A DNA stretch of 25,663 nucleotides from Saccoglossus kowalevskii. Its lineage: Eukaryota; Hemichordata; Enteropneusta; Harrimaniidae. The position numbers and the translations under genes were made by a program. How positions within the stretch are numbered: position 1 is the stretch's first letter; every line of letters starts with the position of its first letter. The stretch lies in contig NW_003152750.1 of the NCBI RefSeq assembly GCF_000003605.2, positions 162,367 to 188,029 of the forward strand, written 5' to 3'. The notes under the pieces were generated by a model. It searched no databases, was not told the origin of the DNA, and saw nothing but the letters and a program-made list of their open reading frames with translations. Below are positions 18,404-25,663 of the stretch, in pieces.

Positions 18404-20256
18404 AAAGCTGCAATAAAACAATGACCACTTATCTTTGTAAAAATTATAGTTACTCATCTCTTTAGATAGTCACAAAACCTCACACAGAAAGAATGATCAC
18501 ATTTATTTAGACAAAAACTGTTATTACGCTAATATATCAATGAAGTAACTGTTGTGATCCTTATGTTTTCACTGTTCTTCTTAATAACTAGTAGGAAAAC
18601 CAAACACTAAAGGCGGTCATATTACACGAAGCAAAACCACGTTTACAAACTAGGATTCGACATCGACAAAGCACAACGCCCACCTGTGCCCAGATCATGT
18701 GCTTTTTGGAACACAAATCATGAAAGTTTAAAAATGCATCATTTAATACGCCATCTGCAGAGGCTGATCTTCACTCTTATATAGATAACCATGATTCATA
18801 TATAGCTTCAGTAGCGCCTCATTTCAAATGCAGCTTATGTGTTTGTTGTTTGTGCTGGTGGTTGGGCGAGGATAGACGTGTCCGTGTTTTGCTCAGCCAA
18901 TTATTTGTGTTTACTTTAATAATCGTAATACATGACCAAGAACAGGACTGAATCAGATTGTTCTATTTTTAACATTAAGTCACATGAATTTTTTTCAACA
19001 ATTTTTATCAAAACTTGTAGCCGATTAAGTTGTCAATTAATTAATTTAATATATTCAAAAGCAAGAGTCATGTTTCCAATAATTGATACCATACGGCCAC
19101 ACCTGGGATTTTTCGAGAGAAAAAAATCATCATCAGCACCGCATTGAGCGAATTATCATCCAACAATCCTCCCAAAATACATTTGTAAATGTTACAAACG
19201 GCAAATTCACAGAGCAAGATATCTTCTGAAAGATAACATTAGAGACACCCCTAACTGGTCGTCATATTTAATAAAATTGCAGACACAACACAGGAAATTG
19301 CACAAACTTTAAAACAAAAATATTTTGTTTCTTTATATAAAATATTTATAAGTTTTATAAATTTGAAAGAATGGTTGAAAAATTGACTAATTTTGCCTCA
19401 GTTGATGCATACTATTCATACAGAATATCTTTTGCATGCATGGCTGTAAATAAGTCAAGGGTATCATGAGTACGGTAAGTTTTATAAATTTCCATAAAAG
19501 CATCATATCTTCATAAAATGGAGTGTAAACCTAACACACATACATTTCAATTTGTATATTACGTTAATAAAAATCTGATTTGAAGGCATTGGTCATAATG
19601 CAGCACTGTTAAACGTTTTGAAAATAATGTATTTTAAATGTGTTCACTCTTAAATATTGTTTAAAAAGTGCAAATACATCCTCTAAATCAAGGTTTGAAG
19701 ACATCAAACTCTTTGGTGCTTGATAAAAACCTAGAATTTATGCAGCGTTCCACTCGCTCTACATTCCATAAATGCCTAGTTACAATGCTAGTTTTATCAT
19801 TACCCATCCAGACACACTATAGTATGTAATAAGCATCTTATGAAATAATATACTGTATGCTCATTGGTCAGTTTAGATGCTACACAAATTATTACAGATG
19901 TGCTCCTATATTACGGTAAATATTATATTCTGCACACCTTAAATTTTCTATTGAAATTGATATTCTAGGTCTATTTGCTCCTATATTTATTTTTTCCAAA
20001 CTTGTTGCCGGATACACAACTCATATATGATAACATAATATGGATAAATTACTTATTAATGAAAAAATGTTTATTCAGGAATTACAAAAAAAATTGTTTG
20101 GAAAACAAGATTAATCTATGAAAATGTACACGTTCACAGATAAATCTGTTGGTGACTTGAAAAAATCAAAGAGATAAGAAGTAAGCACTAAATGTTTGTC
20201 ATGAATACAGAAAACTGGACTAATGGGAAAAAGTAATATTCAAATGTTACAAATAT
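18404..20256. other. GGA upstream region (left part of the PHF5A-GGA interval)
   Basis: AT-rich intergenic DNA that should contain the GGA promoter. No TATA box or CpG-rich core is obvious; the start-codon TISU/YY1 element is the only promoter-type signal recognised. A plus-strand open frame at 18932-19147 has no recognisable features. Confidence 0.6.
20070..20075 (-). terminator. first canonical poly(A) signal downstream of PHF5A
   Basis: TTTATT on the plus strand (AATAAA on the PHF5A strand). By eye there is no AATAAA or ATTAAA between the PHF5A stop (21065) and this site. If it is the one used, the PHF5A 3' UTR is about 1 kb and contains the octamer array. Confidence 0.35.
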
Positions 20257-20852
20257 AGTAATATGCAAATTAATGTTTCTTATGTAATTACAGTAATAAG
20301 CAAATTAACAGATGTTACTCATCCACGTACAGTAATATGCAAATTACATCAGGCATTACTCATCCAAGTACAGTAAAATGCAAATGAATTCAGATGTTAC
20401 TCCTCCCAGTACAGTAATATGCAAATTCATAAAAATATTTATGTTGTCACCGTAATATGCAAATTGCATCAGACATTACTCATCCAAGTACAGTAATATG
20501 CAAATGAATTCAGCTGTTACTCCTCCCAGTACATTAATATGCAAATTCCTAAAAATATTTGTTATCACCGTAATATGCAAATTACATCAGACATCACTCA
20601 TCCAAGTACAGTAATATGCAAATGAATTCAGCTGTTACTCCTCCCAGTACAGTAATATGCAAATTCCTAAAAATATTTATGTTATTACCGTAATATGCAA
20701 TTTACATCCTATTATAGTAATATGCAAATTATCTAGACGTTACTCATCTAATTACAGTAATATGCAAATTATTTCAGACATTACTTTTCAAAAATACAGT
20801 AATTTGTAAATTGAATACATATATCCATTTACAGTACGGTAATATACAAATA
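20257..20852 (+). repeat. higher-order tandem array with twelve perfect ATGCAAAT octamers
   Basis: Monomers of about 40 bp share the core GTAATATGCAAATT. Three monomers make a higher-order unit of about 119 bp, with unit starts near 20346, 20466, 20584 and a degraded one at 20704 (spacings 120, 118, 120). The second and third units are nearly identical. Twelve perfect ATGCAAAT sites lie between 20263 and about 20770, with further variants (AAGCAAAT, ATGCAATT, ATACAAAT). ATGCAAAT is the canonical POU-homeodomain octamer. Monomer linkers alternate CATCAGACATTACTCATCC, GAATTCAGCTGTTACTCC and CCTAAAAATATTTATG. Located between PHF5A and GGA. Confidence 0.95.
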
Positions 20853-21064
20853 AACTCAACAAGTGTACACTACTGAAGTCATCCTGGGTGTTGTATTTTA
20901 CCAAGTGGGCTTAGTAAAACGATGAATATATTGGAAACGTCACAGCTGGACCAAGTCGTCACGATGTATACAGATGTCACATTGCTGATGCGTGCTTAGT
21001 TCACAGCAATAACAAAACAAGAATATCAGTCCATGGAATAAAAGTGTGAAGTCAGTTATGTATA
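20853..21064 (-). other. PHF5A proximal 3' UTR
   Basis: Sequence directly after the PHF5A stop. No canonical poly(A) signal seen, only an AATATA variant near 20925. Transcription probably continues into the octamer array. Confidence 0.45.
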
Positions 21065-21154
21065 TCATCTTTTTTTAAATCCATACTTCTTTCTTTCGTA
21101 GAACAGATCTGTTTTGGCACTGCCGAGGTTTACTATTTTTGGACAGCCATCTCT
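21065..21154 (-). CDS. PHF5A: PHF5A terminal coding exon
   Basis: 90 nt: [20 protein letters not shown] then RKKYGFKKR and TGA. Joining after EKD restores the conserved EKDRDGCPK. This exon lacks its own ATG, so it is easily missed. Confidence 0.97.
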   Translation of the reverse strand, partial: RDGCPKIVNLGSAKTDLFYERKKYGFKKR

Positions 21155-23374
21155 CTAGAAAAAATAAATAAAATGTTGGAATTTAGTTAAATGGTTTCAT
21201 GTTCAGATTTTTTGAAGCACTTTTCGAGGGATGTATTGTTTATTGAATAATATAGAACCACTGCTTATCCAAATGCAACTGCTGGTCTGTATTAAAAATA
21301 TATAGTGCAACATCAGATTTTTTTTATAACATAAGATATGAATATGTATGTATGATTTATTCCATTTAACAGCATAAAAATCTACAAATATAAACTTGTA
21401 TTATATACAGTTTAAAAATAGCAAGATAAAATATATTTGGTCTCCATGTTGAACATATAGGGTTTATGATTTGTGGTCAAAATACTAGACCCGTATTTTC
21501 ACTGCAAGATATGTTTGCGCTTATAGGATCTTATGGCATTTGTTAATTTGCTTTGTTTTACTACCACACTGATCCTACTCCGCTACAGTGATCAGGGGTT
21601 CCCTTGTTTAAGAAAATCCCTGGTCATTATCCTGACTGCCATTTACATATTTTAAATCAAATTGCTGAAAACAATCTTAAAGCAATAACAGTTTTGTAAG
21701 TCAATAATTTTTACATTGTGTGAATGTGTAGGTTTATTCATCACCATATAATTGATATAATTATGCAAATGAGTATATAAATGAGTATTGTCATCACTAC
21801 AGTGGTTTGAATTTCTGGGGAGAATACTGAGATTTAGCATATGATAATGTACTTCAGACAAAGTATATATTTTTTTGTTTTGTAGATTATGAAAGATTCT
21901 TGAAAACAAGAAGGACTTTATAATTTAGACTTTACTGTGAATGTTCATTTTCATAGTAATTATAGATTTACATGCAATCTGACTATTTTGAGTACCGGTA
22001 CATTTACTTGGTTTCAAATTCACAGAACTTGCATGCATGTGTATATGTGTGATATAACTTGATTCGTCAGAGATATGGCACTGGAACAGCATTCGTTAAA
22101 TGCCACCAGTCGGCCATTTTGTATCTGATTTAAAAAAACAACGATGTGCAAGGTCCCTTAGTGCTGAACACCAAGTTTGAAAGAAATCCATTGCTACACG
22201 TCAGCTATCTGGTTCTGAAATTGCAGAAATGCTGGATTTTGATGAATAAGCATAAAAATGCACACCATTCAGCCATCTAGAATTGAATCGTGAAACGAAT
22301 GCACATGCATATGTTCCTACCCCTAGAATTGAATACAGTTATTTTTTGTTGGTTATTTTTTGTCAAGAAAATAAAATGTTATGAGAATGTATAAATGCCG
22401 ATAGCAAGAGACTGCAATAAACAAGAGATTGTATACAAGTCTATTCCTCCCAAAGATCTATGAAGTTTTAATTTCATTGACTCAGGCATGTCTAAGACAC
22501 AGCTTAAAGCGCAGACACACATAGAGGTCAACCCATAAGTCCTTGTGTTATGACTGCATCAGAAAATAATTAATTCAATAAACTAAAGCCTAGTTTAGAT
22601 CAATGAACATAATAATTGATGATATTCTGCAAAAAAACAACATGAATTCAAAGGGGGGAGGTTGGGATAAAAGAACTTCACAAATGCAGGACAACGAAAT
22701 TTACAGTTATTTTATATCAGTTTTCATTGTCTAGATATTCAACTTTTCATTATGTAGAAGGATAGCACATTGAATTGCCATTTGATAGAGAGATGACCAC
22801 ACTGCCCTGTCATATATTAGTCTAGTCCCAAACATGAACAGGGCTTCAGTGACAAAATGCACTATGTGTATCATCTTGATTCTCCAGCAAAGGATTACAA
22901 GTGAAAAATGTAACAAAGACACTGTAGTGATTAATTGGAAGCATTATATTATTTTCTCAGCCTTTCCCTTTAAAGCGAGAGGGTCGTCACCTGCGTACAC
23001 GCAGGAATTGAGTCCCATGCGACATTAACAACACACGCTAAAAATGCAAAGGCAATGACAATAAAAAAATGACACGCTATGGCCATATGATACATGCGCA
23101 GGTGACGACTCCCCCGCTTTAAATAAACTAAAATACTACATGAAGAAAATAAAATATAGCCATGATGGCATGTAATGACTTACATCTTTTTCTTGTATCG
23201 TACATTCTTTACAATAGTAAGCATCAGACACGCCAGGTCCGCCACAAATAACACATCTACCTTGATAAGAACCATAGTTACACTCGTCGCATATCCGAAC
23301 TAAAGTACACGGACGTACGTATGAATCACATATCACACATTTACCATCGCATTTCTCGCATAATCTACCAATAG
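21065..23374 (-). CDS. PHF5A: PHD finger-like domain protein 5A / SF3b 14b (Rds3), last two coding exons
   Basis: Exon 23184-23374 (acceptor TTCACCAG|CT, donor GAT|GTAAGT) and terminal exon 21065-21154 (acceptor TTTTCTAG|AG) join in phase. They give about 93 of the family's 110 residues, starting at the Ala18 codon and ending GFKKR-stop. PHF5A is a zinc-knuckle subunit of the U2 snRNP SF3b complex that helps recognise the branch-point adenosine. The CxxC series is intact (CEKC, CVIC, CDEC, CVIC, CKEC). Tyr36 in CDSYVRP, at the branch-point/pladienolide pocket, and Lys29 in CDGKC are present. The end reads [18 protein letters not shown], as in other invertebrates. The first coding exon (expected MAKHHPDLIF-like start) was not found up to 25663 and should lie outside the window. 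Confidence 0.97.
22060..22555 (+). repeat. dispersed modular repeat, copy D
   Basis: Shows TCAGAGATATGGCACTGGAA, CCACCAGTCGGCCATTTTG, TGCTGGATTTTGATG, AAGTTTTAATTTCATTGACT, CAGGCATGTCTAAGA and a CACACATAGAGGTCAACC end. Same module order and strand as copies A-C. A short unrelated insertion sits at about 22320-22450. Confidence 0.7.
22970..23122. mobile_element. MITE copy 2 (TTAA-flanked)
   Basis: 153-bp element flanked by TTAA. Termini are strong inverted repeats: AGCGAGAGGGTCGTCACCTG on the left, and AGCGGGGGAGTCGTCACCTG as the reverse complement of the right end. The interior is not clearly related to copies 1 and 3, but the termini share the AGCG-GTCGTC design. In the PHF5A intron. Confidence 0.85.
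23184..23374 (-). CDS. PHF5A: PHF5A internal exon (zinc-knuckle core)
   Basis: 191 nt, entered in phase 1 and left in phase 0. Encodes [20 protein letters not shown] through CTIQEKD, essentially identical to the human protein and holding all the zinc-binding CxxC pairs. The open frame continues past both splice sites for a few codons; those residues are intronic. Confidence 0.98.
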
Positions 23375-24009
23375 CTGGTGAAGAAATAGACAAATTAAAG
23401 TTGGTTAGTGTGACACACAAGAGTTATAGTGTAAATAAGTGATGCCAAAGGCTCTTCCTGATTAAAACTAGACAAAACAGTTACTCTCATAACCAACACT
23501 GATCTTCACAGATTTTAACAACCAATTTAGCAACCAAATAGAAGCAAACTCTCAAATGACAGAGATAGCACACATCGGCTTAAAATATAGAAAAGATTTT
23601 AACATATGAATGTTTTTTACTCGAGAGACATGTAGCCTTTTAATGTAATGAACATAATACCCTTCCACTGAGCTCAAACATTTTTAGAAAATTTGTGCCA
23701 CATTGTGTACCTGTGGTAAAACTCATAGCAAAAGAACACGTAAAACTGATTTTTGTTTTCGATATTAAAAACTAGAATTCAATTACTAGTACAAATCTTA
23801 GCAATTTTCATTTTTCCTATACAGCACTTTCCACTATATGTTGTTATGCAAGTTGCATTGTACATTTTAGTTTTGGGGGAAATTTTTCTTGGTGAAGCTT
23901 GAAATATGATTGTGTCTCAATACACACATTTTACCAAACTTGACACTTGTCTTCTAACATGGTACCACTGATCATTTAAGGTTCATTTTAGAACAATTCA
24001 TACATGTAT

Positions 24010-24169
24010 TATTGGGTGGTGGTCGTCAAGCCACATCCAGTCGATATGGAACCCATAATGGCGTATACATACATGTATACAAAATGTATATGTACATAAC
24101 ACATGTAAAATACATTGTTTGTTTACATGAAAATCAAACACATGCTACGTGAAGACCACCGCCCTTTAT
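24010..24169. mobile_element. MITE copy 3
   Basis: Inverted termini: GGGTGGTGGTCGTC (24014) against GGGCGGTGGTCTTC (reverse complement of the right end). Its reverse complement aligns along its length with copy 1 at 4475-4607, including GTGTTTGATTTTCATGTAAA, ACAATGTATTTTACA and CCATATCGA. The flanking TTAA is degenerate (TTAT/TTTA). About 160 bp, non-coding. Confidence 0.75.
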
Positions 24170-24961
24170 TAGGAGTTCTGCAACTGTTATTTGAATTATT
24201 TGTTGGTAAGAATTAGTAGAAAACATGTACTAAATGTTCAATTCTCAGTGATTATCACTGCAGCTAAGATTGTTTGAATTTCAATTGTCAATGCTTTTGA
24301 ATAATGTAAAGAATTAAGTATTCCCTGGCTTTTATTTTTTTGAATAAACTCATGTGAATCTGTAAAATAACAGAAGAACTCATTTTTTCTCCGGCAAATT
24401 TGAGAAAATAAAGCCCAGTGTATACGCTCAAAATAGTTTTTTGTTTCAAACAACATCAAGTGTGTGATTTTTTTTTTAGGAAAGAAATTTCGGTAAGGGT
24501 AGGTGAGATGTACATGTATAATGCATCTTGTTTTCAGCAGGTTTTGAGGTTTGAAACATTGACGTTAAAGAATAATTATTTACCAGACGAATAGTGGATC
24601 TCTTTTCCTTTCACTCAAGGGAGAATAGCACTTCCATAGACATAATACCGTAGTATGTATTGCAGAGAAGAGTTTTGCTACTAAGCAATGCACTCAAATT
24701 TGTTTTTTTTCGAAACTTCTTTTACAATATACTTTTCGTCACCAAAAAACTTTAAAAAAAAACTGCATATTACATTAAATATACAGGGATTTTTTTTATC
24801 AAGGGAAAAATTTGTTTTTTTGATTGATTGTAATGTTTCAACATTTCGTGACGCTTATTATAAAACCAAATTAAGGCCTTCCTCTCTTCTCTGACGGCTA
24901 AATTAGAGTGACGCCTAAACTAGAGATTTAATGATAATGAAAAATTACTGCCAATGTAATA

Positions 24962-25663
24962 CAGTAAAACCTGTCAAAACCGACCATGACTGGGACTGGG
25001 ATCTATGGTCGGTTTTCAGAGGGAGTCGGTTTATTCAGGGTGGGCGTGACTTTGATTGAAACAACAATTACATGTGCTGTAAACACGGGACAAATGAAAG
25101 ACATCGGAGTTTGCCTCCGGTGATTCTACATGTATTTACAGTGTGCATTTATTGTATTGTTTCAATAAAATAATTTACCAAACAAGACAAAAATATTATG
25201 GTATGTACATGACATCAATTAACATTAAAATAACTATTCGAACAGACCGGGTAAGTATTGCGTATCGTAACTGAAGGCGTCCATTTTGGATGACATCACA
25301 ACGTATGTTCACGTGAGCTACATGTAATTATCATAATTTATGCAGACAGTCGATTTTGCTGTTAAGTCAATCAACAGGGACTGTGAGTCAATGAATCAAA
25401 TTACGATGTAAAAAATCATCAAGCTTTGACTACTTTAAAGAACATCTTTTTTTTTCAACGATTTTGTTTTCCGTTCGAATTATGAAATTTTGGATATCTG
25501 TCAAGTAACTGGAGTCTTTGTTCTGTAATCTTGTCAACATGTCTAGCACATCGCCATGCGTCAAGTCACTGTCGTTGTGGGGGTCAATAATTTGACTGTC
25601 GTTGCAATTTATGTCATTGTTGTCTATAGATTCATGGTTTTCTTTGTCTGCAATAAAATTCTC
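24962..25663 (-). mobile_element. pogo/Tigger-like DNA transposon, 3' end (continues beyond window)
   Basis: A terminal repeat starts at CAGTAAAACCTGTCAAAACC, preceded by the TA target dinucleotide (24960-24961); both are typical of pogo elements. A perfect 12-bp inverted repeat, AAAACCGACCAT (24976-24987) and ATGGTCGGTTTT (25005-25016), forms a subterminal hairpin. A minus-strand transposase tail follows from 25663 down to 25430. The left end and catalytic domain lie outside the window. Confidence 0.75.
25430..25663 (-). CDS. pogo/Tigger-like transposase, C-terminal 77 residues (partial)
   Basis: Open from the window edge to TAG at 25430, with no ATG inside, so it is the end of a longer gene. 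The tail is acidic and Asn/Asp-rich (NDINCNDSQIIDPHNDSDL), followed by a helical segment DVLDMLTRLQNKDSSYLTDI and a basic end (VEKKRCSLK). This matches the acidic-then-helical tails of Tigger/pogo transposases, and the terminal repeat 470 bp further along supports it. A TTGCAG acceptor-like site occurs at 25648-25653, so part could be intronic. No DDE motif is in the window; whether the copy is intact cannot be told. Confidence 0.6.
   Translation of the reverse strand, partial: ENFIADKENHESIDNNDINCNDSQIIDPHNDSDLTHGDVLDMLTRLQNKDSSYLTDIQNFIIRTENKIVEKKRCSLK

Larger units (their letters stand above)
21155..23183 (-). other. PHF5A intron between the last two coding exons
   Basis: Two-kilobase AT-rich intron carrying dispersed repeat copy D (22060-22555) and MITE copy 2 (22970-23122). 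The stretch 21180-22050 shows nothing recognisable beyond AT-rich sequence. Confidence 0.8.
23375..25663 (-). other. PHF5A first intron (partial)
   Basis: From the acceptor of the zinc-knuckle exon to the window edge no PHF5A first exon is seen. The stretch contains MITE copy 3 and, from 24962 on, a pogo-like transposon. Sequence at 23420-24000 and 24180-24960 is AT-rich and unrecognised. Confidence 0.65.

Noticed and set aside
20257-20852. CRISPR-like appearance of the regularly spaced repeat
   Set aside because: The spacers are themselves repeated in a three-monomer cycle, the flanks are animal genes with introns, and there are no cas-like genes. It is a higher-order tandem repeat.
23375-25000. 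Search for the PHF5A first coding exon
   Set aside because: No minus-strand sequence encoding an MAKHHPDLIF-like start with a phase-1 donor was found, so the exon is inferred to lie past the window.
1-25663. tRNA, rRNA or snRNA genes
   Set aside because: No cloverleaf-like A/B box arrangement or conserved snRNA sequence was recognised by eye. A covariance-model scan would be needed to exclude small or diverged ones.

Overview
This is animal nuclear DNA: AT-rich (about two thirds A+T by eye), with short coding exons separated by long GT-AG introns full of dispersed repeats and DNA-transposon fossils. There is no prokaryotic gene organisation. Protein similarity points to an invertebrate metazoan, probably marine, but the sequence alone does not fix the phylum.

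Two conserved host genes lie head-to-tail on the minus strand. PHF5A (SF3b splicing-factor subunit) is represented by its last two coding exons (23184-23374 and 21065-21154). Its first coding exon is not in the window and should lie beyond 25663. About 2.7 kb downstream, a GGA-family clathrin adaptor gene runs from its ATG at 18399 to the left edge. Ten coding exons keep phase throughout and give 439 residues covering VHS, GAT and most of the hinge. The GAE 'ear' exons must lie left of position 1. The two products act in unrelated processes (pre-mRNA splicing; Golgi-endosome cargo sorting).

The rest is intronic or intergenic, and most of the recognisable content is mobile DNA. GGA intron 4 holds a plus-strand two-exon zinc-finger/hAT-type gene (8627-9570) with subterminal repeats. 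GGA intron 2 holds a 4.1-kb block bounded by 76-bp inverted repeats (84% identical). Inside it are a decayed pogo/Tigger transposase pseudogene, a likely BEL-type LTR relic and a spaced GAATTAATA repeat array. The right edge (24962-25663+) is the end of a second pogo-like element with a transposase C-terminus. Three short TTAA-flanked inverted-repeat MITEs and four same-strand copies of a modular dispersed repeat lie in introns of both genes.

The most striking non-coding structure is at 20257-20852, between PHF5A and GGA. It is a higher-order tandem array (about 40-bp monomers in about 119-bp units) carrying twelve perfect ATGCAAAT POU-octamer sites, and it may be transcribed as PHF5A 3' UTR. 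Other points of interest are a tandemly triplicated 5' splice site after GGA exon 10, a TISU/YY1-type start context on GGA, and a perfect TISU/ETS cluster inside the hAT-type gene's intron.
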